DNA from: Planctomycetota bacterium
Lineage (GTDB): Bacteria; Planctomycetota; UBA1135
Direction of reading: 5' to 3'
DNA: 63,799 nt
Assembly: GCA_008501825.1 (NCBI GenBank)
Contig: QQUA01000025.1
Span: forward strand, 1-63,799
Shown here: one piece after another, positions 51,599 through 60,496 of the stretch
Layout: each line of letters opens with the position of its first letter
Position numbering within the stretch: the first letter of the stretch is position 1
Position numbers and translations under genes: made by a program
The notes under the pieces: generated by a model
Told to the model about the DNA's origin: nothing
Databases searched by the model: none
What the model saw: the letters and a program-made list of their open reading frames with translations, nothing else

Positions 51599-54500
51599 CG
51601 TTCCGAACGCAGACTGTCCGCATCCACCAACCGATCTTCTCCGACGAAGAAGGTCTTATGCACGTTGTCGTCAGTTTTCGGAGAAAGATGCAAAGTCGTT
51701 TGCAAGGTGGGATGGTCCTTGCGGTGGAGTTTCATGGTCACCGGTTCGGCGGGAAGGGCCAGGAAAGTGGAAGGAAACGGGCTTCGGCCACCTGAGCCCA
51801 TGTAGGCATCTTGCTCAGGATCGTACCAACGGGAACGAATCTGAAATTCTCCATCTTCCAGCAGCTCGAAGGTCGATGTCGCTAAATTGGCCCCGTCCTC
51901 AGTGAGGAATTCCAACTCCATGGACTCCTGTAGGAAATTTATCCGCGAGGGTTTTCCGGGTTCATCTTGGTCGGTCTTGGGCCCCGGCAATTCCATGAAA
52001 GTAAAACCAACCGAAACGGTTGACGAACGCTGAAGGGAATCCAGAACCAGGACTACCGGAGCGGTCGGTTGCACGCGAAGATCCCGTTGAATCGACCAAG
52101 TGCGAGCTCGACCGTAGACCTCAACTTGGAATTGAACCATGCCAGCCGGAAGGCCGGACAGCAAAGCGCCTCCCTGTTCGTCGGTCTTTAGAGTTGGGCC
52201 GTGACCCATCCCTTGTTGCAACATGATCGGCTGCGAGTTGTGGTCAAGAACCGAAACTTTTGCCCCGGGCAAGGGGTTGCCTTGAGCGTCTTGCACTACT
52301 ACACGGACGTTTCGGGCAGGAAGCAAACCGAATTCAAATTCGTGTTCTCCGGCCGAGAATTCCTGTTCCCTGATCGTTTGGCTGGCGTACCCCGGAGCTT
52401 TCACGGAGATTTCAAGAACGCCAGGTTGAAAACCTCCAGCTTGCCACTGTCCATCAGAAGTAAGGAAATTGCGTATAAGATTCAATCCGTCGTCGGCGGT
52501 ATCGGCGGTGCCATCGCGGGACAGGGTGATGCTGAAGTTCGGAATGGGTTCACGACTTTCAGCGTGAAAAACTCGGCCGGAAAAATTCGCTGTGGAAACA
52601 ACCGCGGGCTGACTTCGAGGCAAAAGCAATCGCAAAGCCTTTTCGCCGGAAGTCACCTTTCTTTCTACACGAGTAGAAGGATTTTTCAGGTCCTTGGCCC
52701 AAATTCGATATTCCGCCTTACGCAGATGAGGAAAGCGGAAAGCACCCTCTCGGTCCGTCTGCACCAAATCGATTCCAAGCTTGTACTCCAAAGTATGTTT
52801 GACGCTATCTCCCGTAGCAGTGAAGGTCGTTCCGCCGGACTTTTCGTCCTGATTTTCAATTCGTACCGGAACTCCCGTCCAGGGCTTCCCTTCTTCATCA
52901 ACGACCTTGCCCATCAGGAGGTTCTCCTCTTGCAGGACGATTTCCCGATAAAAGTCTGCCAAAACTTCTCTGGACAGCTCTTCGGTTCGAAAGGCGGCGA
53001 AACCCTCGGCCAAAACAGTAATCGGTTTGGGACCCTGTGAAGGCAAGATAGATAGCTGGAAAAGTCCCTGCCGATCGGTTTCGGTTTCTGACCTGTCCCA
53101 TTGCACTCGAGCGCCGGCCACTGCGCTACCTTGAGGATCCAGAACCTTGCCGGAAAGCTTGATCAGACTCGGTAAGTAGATCAACCAAGCGCCTTGCTTC
53201 GGGATTTCAGTTCGATCGGGCAGCAAAACAGGTTTCGCCCCGACATCCACTCGGAGTCTTTTCGCCGCACGGAAAGAATCGCTCAGGAAGAAGTCTAATT
53301 GCGTCGGACCTTGCGGCACTAGATCAAAATTGAAATCGCCGTTGCCATCGCTGGCTACCGATTGCACGCCTCTCGAACGGGTCTGCAACCAAGGATGATC
53401 GGTGGAACTAGTTTGCATGAAGCCTTCTTGGATCCGGACTCCAGCGACAGGTTGGCCGTCAGCATCGACTACCTTGCCCTGCAAAGGAAAGGTTTGAGCC
53501 AGCACCAATTCCACCTCGTCGACCACGCCTTGAATCGGGACCTTTCCCAGTTCCAATAAGTATGGATTCAATTGGCTCGCTTTTCGTGCACTTAGAGTGG
53601 TGCCCTCTCCAAGATGATGCAAACTGAAATTCCCCGAAGCGTCCGATTCGGTCACCCCTACGACTTGATCCTGCCAACGTGCTTCTATCTTGGCTGCAAC
53701 TACCGGCCGTTTTTCGGCATCCAATACCCTTCCTTTCACTTCCACTCCTTGGAAGACTCGGAGCTCCAGCGGAACTACCGCCGGGGATGTAAAGGGGATT
53801 CGGCAAGCCTTGATCGATCTGCCGGCACTTGCCTTGCTGGGAAAAATGAGAATTTGTCTAACCGTCCATTCCTTGCCCGCATTTAATGAAATCAAACCGG
53901 CTTGGTCCGATCGAGCCTTCAGAGTTTTGTATTCCCCGTCGTTCGAGTTTTTACAAAGAAAATGAACTTCTACGTTTGCTGCCGGTTGTCCACCGTTTTC
54001 CTGAACGAGTTTGGCTTGAAGCTGCCCGAGCTTTTCCGACGTAGTTGGCAAGGTGTTGCGCTCACCCGAAATCGGCGAAGCTTCCTCCTGCCCTTGGATA
54101 TCGGAAGCTTGGGCCGAGTATTCGGCCCCGTTCTCCGGCGGCAGTCCAGGCCCTTCTTCTCCCGGGTTCCAGGCAAACCAGGCATAAGCCCCGGCCAGCA
54201 CGACCAGCAAGACGGCGGCGAGAAAATACCCTTGAGAAAAAAACGTACCCCCTCGGCTCAAAGAAGCGGCAGCCAAAGGAACTCCTTTGGGAAGGGCCAA
54301 GGGCAATACCGCGGCCAGCCAGTTTTCCTTTCCCCCATAGCGGGCTTCCAAACGCCCTCTCAACTTCTCCAAAGCCCGCTTGAGTTGTTGGCGAATCGCG
54401 TCAGCCCGGCGTCCCTGTTGTCGCGCGATTTGAGCAGAACTTCGACCGTCGAAATAGCGCAACAGCAACAAATCGCGATCTCGGTCCGGCATGGCCAGGA

Positions 54501-54849
54501 CTTCTTCGACCACCGCTCGATGGGCTTGAGCCTTGGCCAGCATGTCCGCCGGCTCGACGCCGGGGCTTGCCAGGCGTTCGGCCCCGGGTTGGTGCTGGCG
54601 AAGCTTGGCCTTTCGACCGGATTGCCGCCAGTGATTGACCAAAACCGTTTTCAGCCAAGGTTTCAGCGAACGGTCGGAGCGAGGCGGTTTCGATAGATAA
54701 GAAGCCCAGGTTTCCTGGACCAAGTCGTCGGCTTCGCCGGAACCCTGCACCAGGCTGCGTGCAAGGGTTTGCATCCAACTTTGGTGGTTGAGAAGGCTTT
54801 CTACGGTGGTGCTGTCCATGAATCTCGGCTCCTGTTTCAGAACCGACAT
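51595..54849 (-). CDS. Membrane-tethered ECF sigma factor fused to exported carboxypeptidase-regulatory-like repeats
   Basis: A 1084-residue protein combining two normally separate parts. Residues ~15-85 form sigma region 2 (EADDLVQETWASYLSKPP, then LKPWLKTVLVNHWRQSGRKA) and ~110-170 region 4 (MPDRDRDLLLLRYFDGRSSA, then ADAIRQQLKRALEKLRGRL). A transmembrane helix follows at ~207-227. The remaining ~850 residues carry about seven beta-sandwich repeats of CarboxypepD_reg/Cna-B type (VEVKGRVLDAEKRPVVAAKI; FPLQGKVVDADGQPVAGVRI; IKLSGKVLDPQGSAVAGARV; NLLMGKVVDEEGKPWTGV). Charge bias puts the sigma part inside and the repeats outside. A second ATG at 54819, nine bases after AGGAG, may be the true start. 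No anti-sigma gene is next to it. Confidence 0.92.
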   Translation of the reverse strand: MSVLKQEPRFMDSTTVESLLNHQSWMQTLARSLVQGSGEADDLVQETWASYLSKPPRSDRSLKPWLKTVLVNHWRQSGRKAKLRQHQPGAERLASPGVEPADMLAKAQAHRAVVEEVLAMPDRDRDLLLLRYFDGRSSAQIARQQGRRADAIRQQLKRALEKLRGRLEARYGGKENWLAAVLPLALPKGVPLAAASLSRGGTFFSQGYFLAAVLLVVLAGAYAWFAWNPGEEGPGLPPENGAEYSAQASDIQGQEEASPISGERNTLPTTSEKLGQLQAKLVQENGGQPAANVEVHFLCKNSNDGEYKTLKARSDQAGLISLNAGKEWTVRQILIFPSKASAGRSIKACRIPFTSPAVVPLELRVFQGVEVKGRVLDAEKRPVVAAKIEARWQDQVVGVTESDASGNFSLHHLGEGTTLSARKASQLNPYLLELGKVPIQGVVDEVELVLAQTFPLQGKVVDADGQPVAGVRIQEGFMQTSSTDHPWLQTRSRGVQSVASDGNGDFNFDLVPQGPTQLDFFLSDSFRAAKRLRVDVGAKPVLLPDRTEIPKQGAWLIYLPSLIKLSGKVLDPQGSAVAGARVQWDRSETETDRQGLFQLSILPSQGPKPITVLAEGFAAFRTEELSREVLADFYREIVLQEENLLMGKVVDEEGKPWTGVPVRIENQDEKSGGTTFTATGDSVKHTLEYKLGIDLVQTDREGAFRFPHLRKAEYRIWAKDLKNPSTRVERKVTSGEKALRLLLPRSQPAVVSTANFSGRVFHAESREPIPNFSITLSRDGTADTADDGLNLIRNFLTSDGQWQAGGFQPGVLEISVKAPGYASQTIREQEFSAGEHEFEFGLLPARNVRVVVQDAQGNPLPGAKVSVLDHNSQPIMLQQGMGHGPTLKTDEQGGALLSGLPAGMVQFQVEVYGRARTWSIQRDLRVQPTAPVVLVLDSLQRSSTVSVGFTFMELPGPKTDQDEPGKPSRINFLQESMELEFLTEDGANLATSTFELLEDGEFQIRSRWYDPEQDAYMGSGGRSPFPSTFLALPAEPVTMKLHRKDHPTLQTTLHLSPKTDDNVHKTFFVGEDRLVDADSLRSER

Positions 54850-54936
54850 GCGTCAGCCTTCTGATTGTGACAAAAATCTTCCCGGTGAATGAGCTTTGAG
54901 TGGGCTTCCAGCAAGTTGATTCGCCCTAAGTTTCGG

Positions 54937-55347
54937 CTATTCCAAGGCGTGCAGATACGACCATAACGCACTTAAAAACCAAAAGGTCCAGGCCAGTCCC
55001 CAAAGTCCGAGGCGAAACCAGCGCAGCCCGGGATTGATGGGTTTGACCAAAAATTGGACGGCAACCGCCGCAGCAAGAAGGGCCATTGGCCACGGGGCGA
55101 TGGAAAGGGAGAACTCGGCGCAGCAGGATTGCCAATCCCGGGCCAAGCCGCCGGCAAAGGGACCGGTGATCACCAAAAAGCCCACGTGGAACGACCCGGC
55201 CATCAGCCCGACCAGGCCGCCCAAGATCACGAAAGCTACCCCGGGAATCACGGCATGGGCGGCTTCCCAGGTGGGAAAAGCAGGTCGAGAATCGGCGAAG
55301 TTCATGGCCAGGGGAGCCGCTTCGCTCCCCCGGCCACTGTACGCCAT
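54937..55347 (-). CDS. Small polytopic membrane protein
   Basis: A ~136-residue protein with about four transmembrane segments: VIPGVAFVILGGLVGLMAGS, VGFLVITGPFAGGLA, MALLAAAVAVQFLV and GLWGLAWTFWFLSALWSYL. I recognise no family. A second frame (54926-55396) overlaps it, but only this frame gives the hydrophobic pattern. The exact start is uncertain: ATG at 55347 or 55305; the longer frame begins with TTG 55386. It lies just upstream of the sigma fusion gene on the same strand (87 bp before its start), so it could be in the same operon. It is also directly downstream of the FG-GAP array. Confidence 0.6.
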   Translation of the reverse strand: MAYSGRGSEAAPLAMNFADSRPAFPTWEAAHAVIPGVAFVILGGLVGLMAGSFHVGFLVITGPFAGGLARDWQSCCAEFSLSIAPWPMALLAAAVAVQFLVKPINPGLRWFRLGLWGLAWTFWFLSALWSYLHALE

Positions 55348-55411
55348 TCGAAAGATGGCCCATGGCCAGACCGGAGGGGATTCCAAACTCGAACAAGTTG
55401 GCTTGGATTTC

Positions 55412-57052
55412 CTAGAGAGTGATCCGGATGGGCCAGGCGATCGAAGTGCGGCGGCCGGCGAGGGCCGGGGTGGAGTCGTAAGTCACCGCTGCCATGTAGA
55501 AAGTAGTACCGACCAGGCCGGCCAAGGTCGGATCACTGTCCAAGGTGGCGGTGGCTTGGGCGTTGGCGTCCAGAGTGCCGAAGGCGCCGTGCAGATTGAA
55601 CGGTGCCCATCCTGTAAGCATTTGGCTGAGCAGCAGGCTTTGGCCCAAGGGAACTTCCAGGCCGGCAATGGTGGTCGGGCCGGTGCCGGCTCCGGAAAGG
55701 AGTAGAGCGTACTTGGAATTCGCTTCACTTTCCGGGAAAGACATCAGAACTTGAACGGGAACTCCGGATGAAGCGGAAAGTTCGGTGGCATCGGCGAAAA
55801 TGAAGGGGTTGGGAGAGAAAACTTGAACCGCTCCGGCGCTGTCGATATTTCCATTGTTCTTTGCTTTCATGCCCACAATGAAAGCTTCCAACGAATTACC
55901 TTCAATCTCTCCAATTGAGGAAAGTGATTGGCCAAAGCCAACGTCCTCCACTTGTCCAAAAACTGTATCTAAAAGTGTGCCATCGGCACCCGATCGAACC
56001 TCAACTCTACCCAATCTCGGAGGGTAAACTTCCGATGAAATTAATATATCCTTTAGGCCATCAAAGTCCAAGTCTTCAGTGCTATCGATAGCTGACCCGA
56101 TATGATCAATCGGGCCTCCGTCAACACGAAATAATATTCCGCCGCTTGCTCCAGAAAAGACCAAAACTGAGCCAAGATGATAAGCATCAGATCCCGCAGT
56201 TGTAGCCATGATATCGCCAAAGCCGTCCAAATTCAGGTCGCCAGCCTCGGAGATCGCAAATCCAAAAAATTCATCTTCAACTTGAGGTCCGCTTAGTTCA
56301 TAGATGATACTTCCGTTTCCTCCGGAGATAATATACACGGTACCTACATCATCAAATGGACCGCGATCGTCCCATGGAGCACTTATCATAATATCGGGAA
56401 TTCCATCAGCGTTCACATCCCCTGCGCCTGCGACAGAAGTGCCGAGGCGGTCTCCCCCAGATAAGCCATCAAATTGAAACATTAAACTTCCATCCATTCC
56501 AGAATATACAATAGCAACTCCAGCTTCTAGATTGCCTCCCGATGTAGCCCTGTTGGCCCCGACAATAATGTCCTCGAAGCCGTCAAAGTTAATATCTCCG
56601 ATGCCGGCAACAGAACCGCCATGGTTCCCAATCGGATTTTCTTTAATCCACCAAAGAGTACCATTGTGGAGCAGAACAGCGACTTTGTTTACCTGAGGAA
56701 TGCCAACAATCACATCGGGACGGCCATCCCCATTAACATCCCCAGCTCCAGCAATTGAGGATCCGATTTTATGGCCCACTGCTCCTTCAGTCCAATCCCA
56801 CAAAAGATCTCCAGTTTTTCCAGAGTATGCGTACACGCGGCCCTGTTCGAAAAATTCGTATGGTGCCCCGACTACAAAATCGGCAAAACCGTCACCATCC
56901 AAATCACCTGGGCCGGCAACAGCGTCTCCGAAAAAACCGAGTTCCTTTTCACCAAATATATGATGCTTAAGATCCCATTCCCCGCCAATTCGCTGGGCAA
57001 TTGCCAGTGGGGCGGCGAAGACCAGGAGGCCGAGGATGAATATGGGCTTCAT
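55412..57052 (-). CDS. Exported seven-bladed FG-GAP propeller protein, array copy 1 (last in transcription order)
   Basis: A 546-residue exported protein with a signal peptide of ~19 residues. Seven FG-GAP blades carry Ca-binding loops of the D-x-D/N-x-D-G type: GDLDGDGFADFVVG, GDVNGDGRPDVIVG, GDINFDGFEDIIVG, GDVNADGIPDIMIS, GDLNLDGFGDIMAT, EDLDFDGLKDILIS and a degenerate seventh. A C-terminal beta domain (PNPFIFADATELSASSGVPV ... GTLDANAQATATLDSDP ... AGRRTSIAWPIRITL) is almost identical in all copies. Related integrin-type propellers bind proteins or carbohydrates at the cell surface. ATG 57052 is chosen to match the other two copies; the longer frame runs into copy 2. Copy 2 ends 2 bp upstream. 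Confidence 0.93.
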   Translation of the reverse strand: MKPIFILGLLVFAAPLAIAQRIGGEWDLKHHIFGEKELGFFGDAVAGPGDLDGDGFADFVVGAPYEFFEQGRVYAYSGKTGDLLWDWTEGAVGHKIGSSIAGAGDVNGDGRPDVIVGIPQVNKVAVLLHNGTLWWIKENPIGNHGGSVAGIGDINFDGFEDIIVGANRATSGGNLEAGVAIVYSGMDGSLMFQFDGLSGGDRLGTSVAGAGDVNADGIPDIMISAPWDDRGPFDDVGTVYIISGGNGSIIYELSGPQVEDEFFGFAISEAGDLNLDGFGDIMATTAGSDAYHLGSVLVFSGASGGILFRVDGGPIDHIGSAIDSTEDLDFDGLKDILISSEVYPPRLGRVEVRSGADGTLLDTVFGQVEDVGFGQSLSSIGEIEGNSLEAFIVGMKAKNNGNIDSAGAVQVFSPNPFIFADATELSASSGVPVQVLMSFPESEANSKYALLLSGAGTGPTTIAGLEVPLGQSLLLSQMLTGWAPFNLHGAFGTLDANAQATATLDSDPTLAGLVGTTFYMAAVTYDSTPALAGRRTSIAWPIRITL

Positions 57053-57054
57053 GC

Positions 57055-58704
57055 CTAGAGAGTGATCCGGATGGGCCAAGCAATAGAAGTGCGGCGGCCA
57101 GCAAGAGTCGGGATGGAGTCGTAAGTGACCGCTGCCATGTTGAAAGTAGTACCGACCAGGCCGGCCAAGGTCGGATCACTGTCCAAGGTGGCGGTGGCTT
57201 GGGCATTGGCATCCAAAGTGCCGAAAGCGCCGTGCAGATTGAACGGTGCCCATCCGGTGAGCATTTGGCTGAGCAGCAGGCTTTGACCCAAAGGGACTTC
57301 CAGGCCGGCAATAGTAGTCGGACCGGTGCCGGCTCCAGAAAGGAGCAGAGCGTACTTGGTATTCGCTTCACTTTCGGGGAAAGACATCAGGACTTGAACG
57401 GGAACTCCGGACGAAGCGGAGAGTTCGGTGGCATCTGCGAAAATGAAGGGGTTGGGGTTATAGATGTAAACCGCCCCAGCGTCGACAAGGTTGCCATTAG
57501 CTTCCCTTCTTGCTCCAGCGGCAACAGCATCAAGCCCGTTGCCGGAAAGGTCCCCAATTGTGGCAATATTCTGTCCAAATCCTTCGTTAAAGTTCGGGCC
57601 CTCGACTACATCAAGTAGCTCCCCATTCACGCCAGAATAAACCTGGATTTTTCCAACAATATTGGAATTTGGCATTACCGAAATAACAAGGTCACCTATT
57701 TGGTCAAAATCAAGGTCCTGAACCGAATCAATACCAAATCCAATCGTCTCTCCTGGCTCGTTACCGTCGATTCTATAAAGAAGCGCTCCATCAAAACCTG
57801 AGAATACGAAAACAGAACCAGTCCCTGGACCTCCAATTACAGACCCTGCAGCACCTACCATAAAATCATGGTGCCCGTCACCATTTACATCTGCGAGGCC
57901 AGCAACGGGATTTCCAAATTCCTGAAAGGGATTTAAAGGACCTACAATCTCAAAAATTGTGTTTCCGGTTTTACCGGAAATTACATAGCTAGCTCCTACA
58001 TGCTCCACTCCATTTCGGGAAGCAAACGGCGCGCCAATCAAGATATCTGGATAGCCATCAAAATCAAAGTCTCTTTCTCCGCTTATGGATCTACCAAAGC
58101 GTTCGCCCACGGAGGAGCCGTCGAATTCGAAAAGAAGCGAGCTATCAAGCCCAGAGTAAACAAAGACTTTTCCCGCTGCAGTTTTCCCATTTGGGGAGGC
58201 TTTATCCGCCCCGACAACAACGTCATCAAAGCCATCCAGGTTAATATCGCCACCTGCACAAACAAAACTTCCATGATCACCAGAGAAATCCTGAATTGAC
58301 CACCAAGGGGTTCCGTCGTTAAGTAATACCCAAGCCCTGCCATCATTAGGAATGCCAACGGCAACATCAGGGAAACCATCCCCATTAACATCACCCGCTC
58401 CATTTACGGCAGTTCCTGCCATGTTGACATATCCACCATCAGACCATTGCCAAAGGAGTTGGCCATTCCTCCCTGAATAGGCATAAACCATGCCCTTTTC
58501 AGAGTTTTGGTACGGTGCACCCACGAGAATATCCGGAAAGCCATCGCCGTTTAGATCACCAGGCCCGGCTACCGAGTGTCCGAAGCGACCTTCATCGTGC
58601 TGTCCCTGGATTTTGTGGTGCAAATCCCATTCGCCGCCGATGCGTTGGGCAACCGCCGGAGGGGTGGCGAGAACAAGAAGGCTGAGGGCAAATACAGATC
58701 TCAT
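57055..58704 (-). CDS. Exported seven-bladed FG-GAP propeller protein, array copy 2
   Basis: A 549-residue paralogue with a signal peptide (ALSLLVLATPPAVAQ). Its blades are GDLNGDGFPDILVG, GDVNGDGFPDVAVG, GDINLDGFDDVVVG, RDFDFDGYPDILIG, ADVNGDGHHDFMVG, QDLDFDQIGDLVIS and GDLSGNGLDAVAAG. The blade region differs from copies 1 and 3 at most loop positions, whereas the last ~130 residues match them nearly completely, also at the nucleotide level. Only 2 bp separate it from copy 3 upstream and copy 1 downstream, so the array must be one polycistronic unit. Ligand and function are unknown. Confidence 0.93.
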   Translation of the reverse strand: MRSVFALSLLVLATPPAVAQRIGGEWDLHHKIQGQHDEGRFGHSVAGPGDLNGDGFPDILVGAPYQNSEKGMVYAYSGRNGQLLWQWSDGGYVNMAGTAVNGAGDVNGDGFPDVAVGIPNDGRAWVLLNDGTPWWSIQDFSGDHGSFVCAGGDINLDGFDDVVVGADKASPNGKTAAGKVFVYSGLDSSLLFEFDGSSVGERFGRSISGERDFDFDGYPDILIGAPFASRNGVEHVGASYVISGKTGNTIFEIVGPLNPFQEFGNPVAGLADVNGDGHHDFMVGAAGSVIGGPGTGSVFVFSGFDGALLYRIDGNEPGETIGFGIDSVQDLDFDQIGDLVISVMPNSNIVGKIQVYSGVNGELLDVVEGPNFNEGFGQNIATIGDLSGNGLDAVAAGARREANGNLVDAGAVYIYNPNPFIFADATELSASSGVPVQVLMSFPESEANTKYALLLSGAGTGPTTIAGLEVPLGQSLLLSQMLTGWAPFNLHGAFGTLDANAQATATLDSDPTLAGLVGTTFNMAAVTYDSIPTLAGRRTSIAWPIRITL

Positions 58705-58706
58705 GA

Positions 58707-60356
58707 TTAAAGTTTAATCCTAATGGGCCAAGCAATGGAAGTACGGCGGCCGGCAAGGGCCGGGATGGAGTCGTACGTGACCGCTGCCATGTAGAAGGTG
58801 GTGCCAACCAGGCCGGCCAAGGTCGGATCACTGTCCAAGGTGGCGGTGGCCTGGGCGTTGGCGTCAAGAGTGCCGAAAGCACCGTGCAGATTGAACGGAG
58901 CCCATCCGGTGAGCATTTGGCTGAGCAGCAGGCTTTGGCCCAAAGGGACTTCCAGGCCTGCAATGGTGGTCGGGCCGGTACCAGCTCCAGAAAGGAGCAG
59001 AGCGTACTTGGTATTCGCTTCACTTTCCGGGAAAGACATCAGGATTTGAACGGGAACTCCGGACGAAGCGGAGAGTTCGGTGGCATCGGCGAAAATGAAG
59101 GGGTTGGGAGAAAAGACTTGAACCGCTCCGGCACTGTCGATGTTGCCGTTTGACATTGCCCTGAGGCCAGTAATTATGGCATCAAGGCCATTTCCCTCAA
59201 TGTCACCAACCGCCGCAATATGCTGGCCAAATCCGACACGTGGCACAGAGCCATACACAGTATCCAGCAGCTCGCCGTCAACTCCAGATCGGATTTCTAT
59301 TCGCCCAAAATCAATAGGAAAAAACTCCGAGGTAATGGCAAGGTCTCTAATATTATCACGATCTAGATCAACAATGCTGTCAATAGAATTCCCAAGAAAA
59401 TCGCCTAGGTTGGCCCCGTCAATCCTGTAAATTAAGCTTCCATCGAACCCAGAATAAATAAATACGGCTCCGCTTTCGCTTCCGCCGAAATCTGCGCCAG
59501 GAGCACTTACCATAAAATCATCATGCCCATCAGAATTTAAATCTCCAATCTCAGAAAGAGAAGAACCATGTATTCCATTCCGAATAAATTGCCCTTGAAA
59601 TTTAAAAAGTAAGGATCCATTCTTCCCTGAGAACAAATACGCAATTCCAATTTTTGAAAACCCCGCACGAGATGCCCAGGGAGCACCTATGAGAAGATCA
59701 GGAAACCCATCCAAGTTTGCATCTCCAGCCTCGGATACTGCTAAACCGAACCTATCCCCAGCCATCTCACCATCGAATCTGAAAAGAAGAGATCCATCTT
59801 TCCCCGAATAAATTATCGCTGAGCCAGCATCAGAAATTCCATTTGGAGCAGCCCGATCAGCCCCAACAACAACATCATCAAATCCGTCAAAATTGACATC
59901 TCCGATTCCAGCCACGGAGCCCCCAAGGTTTCCAATCGGGTTCTCTTCAATCCACCACAAACTTCCGTCATGAAGAAGGATGGCCACTTTGTTTGCTTGT
60001 ACAATTCCGACAACTACATCGGGACGTCCATCCCCGTTAACGTCACCTGCCCCAGCAATGGAAGAACCCGTAGTGTGACCGACAGCCCCTTCTGTCCATT
60101 CCCAAAGCAAAGTACCCAACTTACCGGAATAGGCGTAAACCTTGCCTCGATCAAAGAACTCATATGGCGCACCTACTACGAAGTCGGCAAAACCGTCACC
60201 ATCCAGATCGCCTGGGCCGGCAACGGCGTCTCCGAAAAATCCGAGCTCCTGTTCACCGAAAATTTGATGCTTGAGTGCCCATTCACCACCGATGCGCTGG
60301 GCAACCGTCGGTGGCGTGGCGAAAACCAAGAGGCCGAGGATGAATACGGGCTTCAT
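58707..60356 (-). CDS. Exported seven-bladed FG-GAP propeller protein, array copy 3 (first intact copy)
   Basis: A 549-residue paralogue with a signal peptide (FILGLLVFATPPTVAQ). Blades: GDLDGDGFADFVVG, GDVNGDGRPDVVVG, GDVNFDGFDDVVVG, GDANLDGFPDLLIG, GDLNSDGHDDFMVS, VDLDRDNIRDLAIT and GDIEGNGLDAIITG. The first two blades are close to those of copy 1 (both with FFGDAVAGPGDLDGDGFADF), the middle ones differ, and the C-terminal domain is nearly identical to the others. The bases of the mid-blade segments are visibly richer in A+T than the two ends. The remnant of another copy lies 2 bp upstream at 60359, with the same spacing as between intact copies. Confidence 0.93.
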   Translation of the reverse strand: MKPVFILGLLVFATPPTVAQRIGGEWALKHQIFGEQELGFFGDAVAGPGDLDGDGFADFVVGAPYEFFDRGKVYAYSGKLGTLLWEWTEGAVGHTTGSSIAGAGDVNGDGRPDVVVGIVQANKVAILLHDGSLWWIEENPIGNLGGSVAGIGDVNFDGFDDVVVGADRAAPNGISDAGSAIIYSGKDGSLLFRFDGEMAGDRFGLAVSEAGDANLDGFPDLLIGAPWASRAGFSKIGIAYLFSGKNGSLLFKFQGQFIRNGIHGSSLSEIGDLNSDGHDDFMVSAPGADFGGSESGAVFIYSGFDGSLIYRIDGANLGDFLGNSIDSIVDLDRDNIRDLAITSEFFPIDFGRIEIRSGVDGELLDTVYGSVPRVGFGQHIAAVGDIEGNGLDAIITGLRAMSNGNIDSAGAVQVFSPNPFIFADATELSASSGVPVQILMSFPESEANTKYALLLSGAGTGPTTIAGLEVPLGQSLLLSQMLTGWAPFNLHGAFGTLDANAQATATLDSDPTLAGLVGTTFYMAAVTYDSIPALAGRRTSIAWPIRIKL

Positions 60357-60358
60357 GA

Positions 60359-60407
60359 TTAGAGTGTAACCCCGATGGGCCAGGCGATGGAAGCGTAGCG
60401 GCCGGCA
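60359..60407 (-). pseudogene. 3' remnant of a fourth FG-GAP paralogue
   Basis: On the minus strand these bases read in frame AGRYASIAWPIGVTL and a TAA stop, matching the last residues AGRRTSIAWPIRITL of the intact copies. The spacing to copy 3 is the same 2 bp. Homology ends abruptly near 60407, after which unrelated accessory sequence starts. The body of this copy is therefore lost or lies elsewhere; the break marks one edge of an insertion or deletion. Confidence 0.85.
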
Positions 60408-60496
60408 ATCCTTTCACCTCAGAACCTAGAGCAAGAGCCACCTAAACCGAAAACCTCATCACTTGTTGCCCAAAAAACGAAGGGTAAATCTGCATC

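Noticed and set aside
54926..55396. Alternative frame over the small membrane protein
   Set aside because: It lacks the hydrophobic periodicity seen in the 54937-55347 frame and is Arg/Ser-rich.
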